Source: Streptosporangium pseudovulgare
GTDB taxonomy: Bacteria; Actinomycetota; Actinomycetes; Streptosporangiales; Streptosporangiaceae
NCBI RefSeq assembly: GCF_014648055.1
Contig: NZ_BMQJ01000014.1
Location: 214,520 to 278,519 of the forward strand
DNA: 64,000 nucleotides
Direction of reading: 5' to 3'
A program made the translations under genes and the position numbers. This document shows, one piece after another, positions 41,612 through 49,239 of this stretch (positions are counted from its first letter, which is position 1; every line of letters begins with the position of its first letter). The notes under the pieces are model-generated. The model was not told where the DNA came from, searched no databases, and worked only from the letters and a program-made list of their open reading frames with translations.

Positions 41612-41653
41612 CGGCGGCTCCGGGCGCCGTACGGCCGGCGCCCGGAGCCGCCG
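41612..41653. terminator. Perfect 18-bp hairpin between convergent genes
   Basis: Arms 41612-41629 and 41636-41653 are exact complements with a 6-nt loop, 6 bp after the MBL stop and about 68 bp before the end of pssA on the opposite strand. Confidence 0.8.
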
Positions 41654-41720
41654 CGCGGGACGGCCGCGCGGGCGCACGGTCCGCCGGGCGGGAGCCCGCG
41701 GGGAGCCGTGCGCCCGGCCG

Positions 41721-42551
41721 TCAGCCGACGCGCTCGGCCTCCCTGCGCTCCTTGCGCTTGGCCCGCTTGAACATCAGCACGCGCAGCGGGATGGCGGCCA
41801 CGATGGCGATCTGCATGACGGCCCCGACCTTGATCAGCGAGTCGCCTCCGGACAGCCCGGCGGCCCATATGGTCAGGCAGGCGACGTTGATCATCATCCA
41901 GGCCAGCACGACGGCCGCCAGGTTGCCCTTGGGCTTGGGGTACTCGATCCGGCTGACCATGAGGTAGGCCACGCCCAGGATGGGCACCACCGCCAGCTTC
42001 GACGGCGGGAACAGCAGGACGATCGACACCACCGTCATCGCGCCCATGGGGATGGGCAGACCCATGAAGTCGCCGCTCTTGGTCTTGACGCAGGCGAACC
42101 TGGCGAGCCGGATGACGCCGGCCAGCAGCACCGACGCCGCGGCCACCATCACCAGCGGGAACGGGGTAGCGGGATTGAAACCCGCCCAGATGACGACCAT
42201 GAACGCCGGGGCGAAGCCGAAGCTGATGACGTCGGCGAGGTTGTCCAGCTCCGCGCCCATGGCCGAGGCGCGGAACTTGCGGGCCACCAGGCCGTCGAAC
42301 AGGTCGCAGGTGGCGCCGATCAGCAGCAGCACGACGGCGGTGCCGAAGAACCGGGGGTCGGCCTCGAACGGCTTGCCCTCCTGCAGCGCGCGGATGGCCG
42401 ACCAGGCCAGCACGCACACGGCCAGGAAGCCGCACAGCGCGTTGCCGAGCGACAGGGAGTCGGCGGCCGAGAGCCGGAACGCCTTGCCGACGGGGCCGCG
42501 CGGCTCGTCGTCCGTCTCGTCGAGCGGCCAGCCGGCGTCAGCCGTGGTCAA
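41721..42551 (-). CDS. pssA: CDP-diacylglycerol-serine O-phosphatidyltransferase
   Basis: The 276-aa integral membrane CDP-alcohol phosphatidyltransferase has the full family signature at residues 85-107: DG-x2-AR-x8-G-x3-D-x3-D. It makes phosphatidylserine from CDP-DAG and serine. About eight hydrophobic helices; the C-terminus is basic. Its start overlaps the end of psd by 14 bp, so the two form an operon whose end product is phosphatidylethanolamine. Confidence 0.93.
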   Translation of the reverse strand: MTTADAGWPLDETDDEPRGPVGKAFRLSAADSLSLGNALCGFLAVCVLAWSAIRALQEGKPFEADPRFFGTAVVLLLIGATCDLFDGLVARKFRASAMGAELDNLADVISFGFAPAFMVVIWAGFNPATPFPLVMVAAASVLLAGVIRLARFACVKTKSGDFMGLPIPMGAMTVVSIVLLFPPSKLAVVPILGVAYLMVSRIEYPKPKGNLAAVVLAWMMINVACLTIWAAGLSGGDSLIKVGAVMQIAIVAAIPLRVLMFKRAKRKERREAERVG

Positions 42552-43185
42552 GACCGGTCACCCCCGCGACGGTCTTCTGTCCGACCGACACGGCGGGGGC
42601 GATCCCCTCGGGCAGGTAGACGTCCACCCGCGAGCCCAGCCGGATGAGGCCGATCCGCTCGCCCCGCACGACCTTGGCGCCCGCCGTCAGGTAGGGCACG
42701 ATGCGCCGGGCGACGGCACCGGCGATCTGGACCAGCTCGATGTCACCGAGCTCGGTGTCCAGGTGCCACACGACACGCTCGTTGGAGTCGCTGTCCTTGT
42801 TGAAAGCGGGCAGGAACCCGCCGGGGACGTGCTCGACGGAGGTGACCGTGCCGGCCAGCGGCGCGCGGTTGACGTGCACGTTGAGCGGGCTCATGAAGAT
42901 GGCCACCCGCGTGCGGCCGTCGGGCCACGGGTCGATGCTCTGCACCACGCCGTCCGCGGGGGACAGGACGCGCGCCGTGCCCGGCACGCGGTCGGGGTCG
43001 CGGAAGAACCAGAGCATCCCGCCGGTGAGCGCGGTCAGCGGGAGGGCCGCCAGGGCCCAGCGCCGGTCACGGCGGCTGAGCAGCGAGGTCGCCGTGGCGG
43101 CGGCCACGGTCGGGAGAAGCCACGGGGAAACGCCACGAGCCAGTCTGATCCGGCCGGGCTGAGGGCTTGCTGAATCGTGGGACAC
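42538..43185 (-). CDS. psd: Phosphatidylserine decarboxylase proenzyme
   Basis: The 215-aa short-form (type II) decarboxylase converts phosphatidylserine to phosphatidylethanolamine. Autocleavage is expected at Gly184-Ser185 in IRLGSRVDV, yielding the pyruvoyl group on Ser185. One or two membrane helices sit near the N-terminus (about 18-60), followed by FFRDPDR and LSPADGVV. Start GTG 43185. It is upstream of and overlaps pssA. Confidence 0.94.
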   Translation of the reverse strand: MSHDSASPQPGRIRLARGVSPWLLPTVAAATATSLLSRRDRRWALAALPLTALTGGMLWFFRDPDRVPGTARVLSPADGVVQSIDPWPDGRTRVAIFMSPLNVHVNRAPLAGTVTSVEHVPGGFLPAFNKDSDSNERVVWHLDTELGDIELVQIAGAVARRIVPYLTAGAKVVRGERIGLIRLGSRVDVYLPEGIAPAVSVGQKTVAGVTGLDHG

Positions 43186-43311
43186 GGGGAACCTTTTGTG
43201 ATGTATTGCGGCGTTAGACCGGTATGTCTACCTGCTTGAGGCAGGATGCTACCCATCTCATAACCGTTATACGGCGGAACCAGACAAGAAACCGCCTCGG
43301 GCGCCGATCCT

Positions 43312-44304
43312 CTAGCCCTGTTCGGCACCCGCGGGGGTGGTCACTTCCCTGCTCTTGCTCTCGTCGCGGCGGGCTTTCACCAGGCTGGCGACGGTGGTGA
43401 CCGTCATGGTGACGCCGATGACCGCCAGCGAGAGCCAGATCGGCACCTCCGGTGCCCAGGAGACGCCGCTGGAGTGCAGCGCCTCGAGAATCAGCTTAAC
43501 CCCGATGAAACCAAGGATGAACGCCAGACCGTAGCTGATGTAGACGAGCTTCTGCAGCAGTCCGCCCAGCAGGAAGTAGAGCTGGCGCAGGCCCATCAGG
43601 GCGAACACGTTGGCGGTGAAGACGATGAAGGCGTCGGTGGTGAGACCGAAGATCGCCGGGATCGAGTCGAGCGCGAACAGCAGGTCGGTGGTGCCGATGG
43701 CGACCATCACGATCAGCATCGGGGTGACCATGCGCTTGCCGCCGATCTTGACGAAGACCCGGGAGCCCACGTAGTCGTCGGTGTGCGGCAGCGCCCGGCG
43801 GGCCCAGCGCAGGAGCGCGTTCTCCTTGAAGTCGTCCTCGTCCTCGCCGTGCTGGCGGATGAGCTGGACGGCGGTGTAGAGGAGGAAGAGGCCGAAGACG
43901 TAGAACAGCCAGCTGAAGCTCGACAGCGCGGCGGCGCCCACGGCGATGAAGACGCCTCGCATGGCCAGCGCCATCAGGATGCCGACCAGCAGCACCTTGT
44001 GCTGGTGGACCTTGGGCACCGCGAAGCGGGTCATGATGATGTAGAAGATGAACAGGTTGTCGACGCTCAGGCTGTACTCGGTGATATAGCCGGCGACGAA
44101 CTGCGCCGCGGGGGTCGCCCCGCCGGTGATCCACAGCACGGCGGCGAAGATGACAGCGAGCGTGACGTAGAAGCCGACCCACGCCCCCGCCTGCTTCATG
44201 GAGAACTCTCGGGGCTCGCCCCGGTCGACGATCCACAGATCGAGGGCGAGGACTACGAGAAGGCCGCCGATGACGGCGATCCAAGCCCAGACAGGAACGA
44301 TCAC
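43312..44304 (-). CDS. TerC family membrane protein, probable manganese exporter
   Basis: The 330-aa protein has about nine membrane segments and the two TerC half-motifs EYSLSVDNLFIFYII and TTDLLFALDSIPAIFG, whose acidic residues line the metal path. A cytoplasmic acidic loop (HGEDEDDFKEN) lies between. TerC/Alx/MeeF-type proteins export Mn2+ and can metallate secreted proteins. Start GTG 44304 has GGAGG 10 bp upstream, which lies in a hairpin following a manganese riboswitch, so the assignment to Mn transport is well supported by its leader. Confidence 0.93.
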   Translation of the reverse strand: MIVPVWAWIAVIGGLLVVLALDLWIVDRGEPREFSMKQAGAWVGFYVTLAVIFAAVLWITGGATPAAQFVAGYITEYSLSVDNLFIFYIIMTRFAVPKVHQHKVLLVGILMALAMRGVFIAVGAAALSSFSWLFYVFGLFLLYTAVQLIRQHGEDEDDFKENALLRWARRALPHTDDYVGSRVFVKIGGKRMVTPMLIVMVAIGTTDLLFALDSIPAIFGLTTDAFIVFTANVFALMGLRQLYFLLGGLLQKLVYISYGLAFILGFIGVKLILEALHSSGVSWAPEVPIWLSLAVIGVTMTVTTVASLVKARRDESKSREVTTPAGAEQG

Positions 44305-44313
44305 GGTTGGTAA

Positions 44314-44455
44314 CCTCCGGCGGCGCGCACGACTGACTGCCGGAGGTCTCTCCCGCCCGCGGAAGAACGCGGACCGACAGCCCCGGGGGCCCCATGGAGC
44401 GGGGCGGCACCGTGATGACGAGACTGTCGCGAAGGGATACTCCCCCCCTAACCAA
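44314..44455 (-). promoter_or_regulatory. yybP-ykoY manganese riboswitch with SD-sequestering platform
   Basis: On the minus strand the leader begins with ggttaGGGGGGAGTAtccc (44455-44437) and ends its aptamer with GCGGGAGAGACCTCCGGC, the two conserved loops of the yybP-ykoY class, with a CGTCATC segment between. After the aptamer, CCTCCGGC (44346-44339) can pair perfectly with GCCGGAGG (44321-44314), which contains the TerC Shine-Dalgarno. The likely logic is that Mn2+ stabilises the aptamer and frees the ribosome site. A TATACT -10 lies just upstream (44467-44462). Confidence 0.82.
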
Positions 44456-44489
44456 GCCAGTATAGGTGGGTGGCTTGGAACCGCCTAAT

Positions 44490-45704
44490 TCAACGATCAG
44501 GCGTGGTCGGTTGTTCCAACCCTCCGCCTCCCCCGGGCAGCGTCCGGTAAACCGCCAGCGCGGCCTCCACCGCCTCCAGGCGGCCGGGCAGCGTGCGCCC
44601 CCTCAGGGCCGCCGCCCGCCCCAGGTCACGGGCGAGCCCGTCGTCGGCCAGCACCCGGGCCACCGCCTCGCGCATGGCGCCCGCGTCACCGTACGGCACC
44701 AGCAGCCCGGCCTCCCCCACCATTGCGGGCAGGCCGCCCACGGCGGTGGCCACGACGGGCACCCCGGCCCGCAGCGCCTCCTGGACGGTGAGCGGCTGCC
44801 CCTCCCATCGGCTCGGCACCAGCAGCGCCCTGGCCACGGTGAGCAGGTCCGCGACGTCGCCGCGGTCGCCCAGCAGCCGCACCGGAAGCCCCTCGCGGTC
44901 GATCCGCTCCCGCAGCGGCCCGCGCAGCGGCCCGTCACCGGCCACCAGGAAAACCGGCCCCCGCTCCTCCCCCGCGGCCGGAAGCCTCGGTCCCTGTTCC
45001 TCCCCCGCGCCCGGAGCGAAGGCGGCGGCGACGTCGAGCAGTGTCTCCAGGCCCTTCTGCTGGGCGAGTCTGGCGACCGTCAGCAGGACCGGCCGCTCGC
45101 CCACGCCGAGTTCCGTCCGCACCCGCGCGGGCGGGCGCCCGGACGGGGTCAGCGGGGGCGCCGGGACCACCGCGGCCGCGACGTGCCGCGCCCCGAGCCG
45201 GCGCATCCGCTCTCCCAGGTCGGCGGAGACCACCAGGACGCGGTCGGCCCGGCGGGCCACGATCCGCTCCAGAACGGCGTGAACCGCGCCGACCGCGCCG
45301 CCGGCGGTGGCGGCGTTGTGCAGCGTCACCACCAGGGGTGTTCCGGTCCCGGCCAACGCGAGCGCGGCCAGCGCCCCGGCGCGCAACCCGTGGGCGTGCA
45401 CGACGTCGGCGCCGCGCAGCGCCCGCAGCCGGCGCAGCGCCTGGAGGTCCCCCCGGGGACGGGGCCGGTCCGAGATCGGCACGGGCGTGAACCGCGCCCC
45501 GAGGCGGCCGAACCCGAAGCTCTCCCCGGTGGCCGGCGGGCCCGCCACCACCACCCGCGCCCCCCGCTCCGCCAGCCCGCCGGCCAGCATCGCGACGTGC
45601 CGTCCGACCCCGCCCGCGCTGGTCCCCAGCACGAACGCCACCCGCGCCGCCTCAGCCATCGGAACGTCCCCCTCCCGTGACACCGCCCGCGCCGCCTCAG
45701 CCAT
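44490..45704 (-). CDS. GT4-type glycosyltransferase
   Basis: This 404-aa GT-B glycosyltransferase has an N-terminal acceptor domain opening VAFVLGTSAGGVGRHVAMLAGGLAERG and a nucleotide-sugar domain with LLTVARLAQQKGLETLL, FLVAGDGPLRGPLR and the retaining-GT element PSRWEGQPLTVQEALRAGVPVVATAVGGLP. It probably adds a sugar to a lipid-linked or cell-surface acceptor. Two starts exist because a 45-bp tandem duplication copies ribosome site and ATG: 45704 (overlapping the murJ stop by 8 bp) and 45659. The protein from 45659 begins directly at the conserved domain. Confidence 0.9.
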   Translation of the reverse strand: MAEAARAVSREGDVPMAEAARVAFVLGTSAGGVGRHVAMLAGGLAERGARVVVAGPPATGESFGFGRLGARFTPVPISDRPRPRGDLQALRRLRALRGADVVHAHGLRAGALAALALAGTGTPLVVTLHNAATAGGAVGAVHAVLERIVARRADRVLVVSADLGERMRRLGARHVAAAVVPAPPLTPSGRPPARVRTELGVGERPVLLTVARLAQQKGLETLLDVAAAFAPGAGEEQGPRLPAAGEERGPVFLVAGDGPLRGPLRERIDREGLPVRLLGDRGDVADLLTVARALLVPSRWEGQPLTVQEALRAGVPVVATAVGGLPAMVGEAGLLVPYGDAGAMREAVARVLADDGLARDLGRAAALRGRTLPGRLEAVEAALAVYRTLPGGGGGLEQPTTPDR

Positions 45705-45731
45705 CGGAACGTCTCCCTCCTGTGGCGGACA
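45643..45731. repeat. 45-bp in-frame tandem duplication at the murJ/GT4 junction
   Basis: gcgccgcctcagccatcgga-type units recur at a 45-bp period (ATG codons at 45659 and 45704 on the minus strand). Each copy carries a GGAGGG-type ribosome site, the ATG and the MAEAAR codons. The outer copy contains the murJ stop. Confidence 0.85.
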
Positions 45732-47391
45732 TCCCCTTGCCTCCGCCGGAGCCGCCGGACCCGGTGTTCCTGCCCAACCCGCCGAACCTGCCGAGCAGCG
45801 CCCGGGCGTCCGGCCCGTCGACCACCGCGGCCACGACCGCGAACGCCGCCGCGCCCGCCAGGGCGGCCACCACCCCGGCGATCACGCTCGTCCAGGTGGA
45901 CGCGCCCGTCAGGGCGTCCGCGACGACCAGTCCGGCGCCGTAGGCGGCGGCCCCGCCGAGCACCGCGGCGAGCAGCGCCCGCCCCGTCCCGGCCAGCGCC
46001 CCGGCTCCCGCCCCCCTGCGTACGGCCAGCGCCAGCAGCGCCCCGCCGGCCGTCACACCGGCGGTGCTGCCCAGCGCCAGCTGTCCCACCACCTGCGAGG
46101 GGTCGTCCGCGGCGCGGGCCAGCACGACCTGTGCGGCCAGCGCGACCGCCCACCCGGCGACCGAGGCGAGCGCCGCCGCCCTTCCCTCGCCGCGGGCGTA
46201 CAGCACCCGCGCGAGGTGGAACATCAGGCCGTAGCCCACCAGGCCGAGCGCGAAGAACGCGACCGCGCGGGCCATCGCCGGGGGGTCGCCGCCGTCGGTG
46301 CCCGCCACGAAGACCCGCGCCACGGGCGTGGCGACCGCCGCCATCACCCCGGCCGACAGCCCCGTCACCAGCAGCACCACCCGCGTGGTGGACGACGCGA
46401 GGTCGTCGAACCCGGCCCGGTCGCCGTCGGCCGCCCGGGTGGACAGCAGCGGGAACGAACTGGTGGCCACCGGCACCACGAACACCGCGAAGGGCAGCTG
46501 GAACAGCGCCCAGGCGTAGGTGTAGACGCCCACCACGCCCGCCCCGCCGAAGTGGTTGGCCAGCCGGACCACGGCCGTCAGCGTGACCTGCTGGGCCACC
46601 AGCACGGCCAGGTTCGCGACCGCCAGGCGCCGGGCACGGGCCGCCACCCCGGGTGGGAACGACAGCGAGGGCCGCAGCCGCAGCCCCAGCCGCGCCGCCG
46701 GGCCGAGCACGGTCAGCACCATCGCCGCGGCCGCGACGGTCGCGCCCACGGACAGCGTCAGGCTCCCGGCCGGGGTCAGGCGCGACAGGTCATCGGCGGC
46801 GCCGCCGTTCACCGCCTCGAACGCCACGAGGGAGACGACCACGACCACGCTGGAGACCAGCGGCGCCAGCGCGGGCCCCATGAACCGCCGGTGGGCCTGC
46901 AGCGCGCCGTACAGGACCACGGCGATCCCGAAGAAGATCATGCGGGGGGCGAAGACGACGAGCATGTCCGTCCCGGCCGCGACGACCTGCGACAGGTCGC
47001 AATTCTTGGCGTCACCGCTCAGCAGCGAGACGATCGGCCCGGCCAGGACCGCGATGAGCAGGGTCAGCGGCACCAGGACCAGCATCGTCCAGGTGAGCAG
47101 CGCCGAGGTGATCCGGCCGGCCTCCTCCCGGGCGCCGGGATCGTCGTCGGACCGGGAGGCGGCCGAGGCCAGCACCGGGACCACCATCCCGGCCAACGCG
47201 CCACCGGCCACCAGCTCGAAGACGATGTTGGGAACGTAGTTGGCGGTGTTGTAGGCGGTGCTCAGGCAGGAGTTGGCGACGGTGTGCGACTGGACCCAGT
47301 ACCGGCCGAACCCGATGATCCGGGCGGCCATGGTGACGATCCCGATGAGGAGCGCCGCGCCCGCGACCCCCTGCCCGATCTTCCTTCCCAT
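45697..47391 (-). CDS. MurJ/MviN-like lipid flippase
   Basis: The 564-aa MOP-superfamily protein has about 14 membrane helices. MurJ-type landmarks are TMAARIIGFGRYWVQS in helix 1 with the conserved Arg, then NTANYVPNIVFELVAGGALAGMVVPVLA. Such proteins flip undecaprenyl-linked sugars across the membrane. A housekeeping MurJ is normally encoded elsewhere in actinomycetes, so this may be a dedicated paralogue for the polymer made by its neighbours. Its tail is Gly/Ser-rich. ATG overlaps the preceding stop by one base (TGATG). Confidence 0.9.
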   Translation of the reverse strand: MGRKIGQGVAGAALLIGIVTMAARIIGFGRYWVQSHTVANSCLSTAYNTANYVPNIVFELVAGGALAGMVVPVLASAASRSDDDPGAREEAGRITSALLTWTMLVLVPLTLLIAVLAGPIVSLLSGDAKNCDLSQVVAAGTDMLVVFAPRMIFFGIAVVLYGALQAHRRFMGPALAPLVSSVVVVVSLVAFEAVNGGAADDLSRLTPAGSLTLSVGATVAAAAMVLTVLGPAARLGLRLRPSLSFPPGVAARARRLAVANLAVLVAQQVTLTAVVRLANHFGGAGVVGVYTYAWALFQLPFAVFVVPVATSSFPLLSTRAADGDRAGFDDLASSTTRVVLLVTGLSAGVMAAVATPVARVFVAGTDGGDPPAMARAVAFFALGLVGYGLMFHLARVLYARGEGRAAALASVAGWAVALAAQVVLARAADDPSQVVGQLALGSTAGVTAGGALLALAVRRGAGAGALAGTGRALLAAVLGGAAAYGAGLVVADALTGASTWTSVIAGVVAALAGAAAFAVVAAVVDGPDARALLGRFGGLGRNTGSGGSGGGKGMSATGGRRSDG

Positions 47392-48269
47392 CAGCCGGCG
47401 GGCGCCTGCTCCGGGGGACGGCGGCCGAGCATGTCGATGCGGTTGAGCACCGGGTTGCCGACGATGACCTTGGTGAAGCTGACCTTCTCCGAGGCGGCGG
47501 TCAGCGCGGCCACGGTGCCGAGCGCGGCCAGGCGGCCGGGACGTCCCAGGGTGACGGCGGCGGCCAGGCCGAGCAGCGCGCCCAGCGCGTTGGCCCCGGC
47601 GTCACCCAGCATCGCCCGCTCACCCAGGTCCTCGGGCAGCAGGGCGGCCGAAGCCCCGAGCGGCAGCGCGGCCAGGGCCGCGGCCACCGGGTCGCCGCGG
47701 CGCAGGCCCGCGGCGAGCAGCGGCGCGCCGGCGAGCAGGCCGACCTTGATGGCGCGGCCCGGGCGCAGATCGAACAGGTTGGCCAGGTTGGCGGCGCCCG
47801 CGACCAGCATGCCGTCGATCACCGCGTCGGCGGGCCGATGCGCGGTCAGCGCGGGCACGGTCAGCGCGGCCGCGGCCAGCCCGGTCAGGCCGATCCCGGC
47901 GATCTTCACCGCGCCGCTGGTGACCTCGCCCTTGGCCAGCGCGCCCAGGTGGCCCCGGAACCCCTTGGAGGCCGTCACGCCGTACAGGTCGTCGTAGGCG
48001 CCCAGGCCGCCGGCGCCGGCCGCGGCCAGCAGCGCGGCGGCGCGGACCCGGGCGGGCAGGCCGGGGACCGCCGCGGCGGCGACGCCCGCGCCCGCGACGA
48101 ACGCCGGGCCCTCCAGAAGCGTGATGGGCTCGCCCCGGTGGTTGGTGCGGCTCCAGGTCTCGGCGTCGCCGACCGGCGGCCTGCGGGTGAAGGCCGCGTA
48201 CGCGGCGCGGGCCGCGGCCGCGCCGAGGAGCGCGCCGGCCAGGGCGGCGGTGAGAGCGCGACGAGCCAT
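47391..48269 (-). CDS. MraY/WecA-like polyprenyl-phosphate glycosyl-phosphotransferase homologue
   Basis: This 292-aa membrane protein has about eight to nine hydrophobic helices. The motifs GAYDDLYGV (MraY-type DD pair), NLANLFDLRPGRAIKVG (equivalent of the NxxNxxDGxDGL region) and LGDAGANALGALLGL (late Asp) follow the order of the GPT family, but each is diverged from consensus. It may start a lipid-linked glycan by transferring a sugar-P to polyprenyl-P, or be a non-catalytic relative. It lies 4 bp after steB and directly before the MurJ-like gene. Confidence 0.75.
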   Translation of the reverse strand: MARRALTAALAGALLGAAAARAAYAAFTRRPPVGDAETWSRTNHRGEPITLLEGPAFVAGAGVAAAAVPGLPARVRAAALLAAAGAGGLGAYDDLYGVTASKGFRGHLGALAKGEVTSGAVKIAGIGLTGLAAAALTVPALTAHRPADAVIDGMLVAGAANLANLFDLRPGRAIKVGLLAGAPLLAAGLRRGDPVAAALAALPLGASAALLPEDLGERAMLGDAGANALGALLGLAAAVTLGRPGRLAALGTVAALTAASEKVSFTKVIVGNPVLNRIDMLGRRPPEQAPAG

Positions 48270-48273
48270 CGGG

Positions 48274-49239
48274 TCATCCTCCGGAGGTGGCCGTGGGGGC
48301 CGGCGACGCGCTGGGCTCGACGCCCGAGACGCCCGGGCCGATGCCGTACTGGCCGGTGGCCCCGGACAGTTGCTCCCGCAGAGCGTAGACCACCACGACC
48401 CGCCCCATGGGCATATCGGCGTTGTCGACGGTGGAGACCTTCTCGGCGGCGGCGGTGTCGTCACGCAGCGCCGCGACGGCGCCACCCGTCGTGGCGGAGG
48501 ACGGCCCGCCGGCCACGACGACGCCACGGCCGGTCTCGTCCAGGCCCAGCGCCATCGACACGAGCGCGTTCGCCTGCTGGGCCGCGCCCTCCCCGGTGTA
48601 CGGCTCGGCCGGGGCGATCAGCACGGCCAGGGCGGCGCGCTTGGCCGGCTCGCCGGTGACGGTGAGCAGCCCGCCGGCCTCGAAGGCGTCCAGGACCCCG
48701 GCGGCCACCGGGTTCTCCTTGCCGATCTGGGCCGGGTCGTCGGTCACGATCGCGTCGGCGAGCGCGGTCGCCACCTTCCGGTACGGCGTGGCGTCCGCGG
48801 GGAAGGTCATGTCGGCCGGCTTGGCGTCGTCGGCGAGCTTCTCGATGAGGGCCGCCTGGGCCGCGTCGACGTAGCTCTCGTCGAGGACGACCCGTCCGGT
48901 CACCGTGGCTCCCGCCTTGACGAGGAGGTCCTGGACCCCCTCGCGCATGGCGTTCGTGACGCCGGGGGCCTCGACGATGACGACGCTCTCCGTGGCGAGG
49001 GCGTTCTGCACCAGGCGGGGGGCCGCGTCGGTGACGAAGGCGTCGTTGGCCGCCTCGCGCTTCTGCACGGCCTCCAGTTGGTCGCGGTACTCCTCGTTGC
49101 TGACCCGGAGTTGGTTGGCGAAGATCTCCGTCGCCTTGATGGCGGGGTCCTCCAGGAAGCTGGTGCCGAGCACGATGCCGACCGACAGCGCCAGGAAGAT
49201 CGCGACGATGGAGACGAGGTGATAGCGGAAATCGATCAC
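48274..49239 (-). CDS. steB: SteB/MctB-like envelope protein (DUF3186, 'copper transporter')
   Basis: The 321-aa protein has one N-terminal membrane helix (FRYHLVSIVAIFLALSVGIVLGTSF) followed directly by a coiled coil (about 40-75) and a long extracytoplasmic domain. In Corynebacterium the homologue SteB works with SteA in cell separation and envelope integrity; in mycobacteria MctB is linked to copper resistance. The tail is Pro/Ser/Thr-rich. It overlaps steA by 4 bp (GTGA). Confidence 0.85.
   Translation of the reverse strand: MIDFRYHLVSIVAIFLALSVGIVLGTSFLEDPAIKATEIFANQLRVSNEEYRDQLEAVQKREAANDAFVTDAAPRLVQNALATESVVIVEAPGVTNAMREGVQDLLVKAGATVTGRVVLDESYVDAAQAALIEKLADDAKPADMTFPADATPYRKVATALADAIVTDDPAQIGKENPVAAGVLDAFEAGGLLTVTGEPAKRAALAVLIAPAEPYTGEGAAQQANALVSMALGLDETGRGVVVAGGPSSATTGGAVAALRDDTAAAEKVSTVDNADMPMGRVVVVYALREQLSGATGQYGIGPGVSGVEPSASPAPTATSGG

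Noticed and set aside
43260..43270. ataaccgttat palindrome between terC and psd
   Set aside because: Short and AT-rich relative to its surroundings, so it may be a promoter element, but there is no second copy or neighbouring regulator to support an operator.
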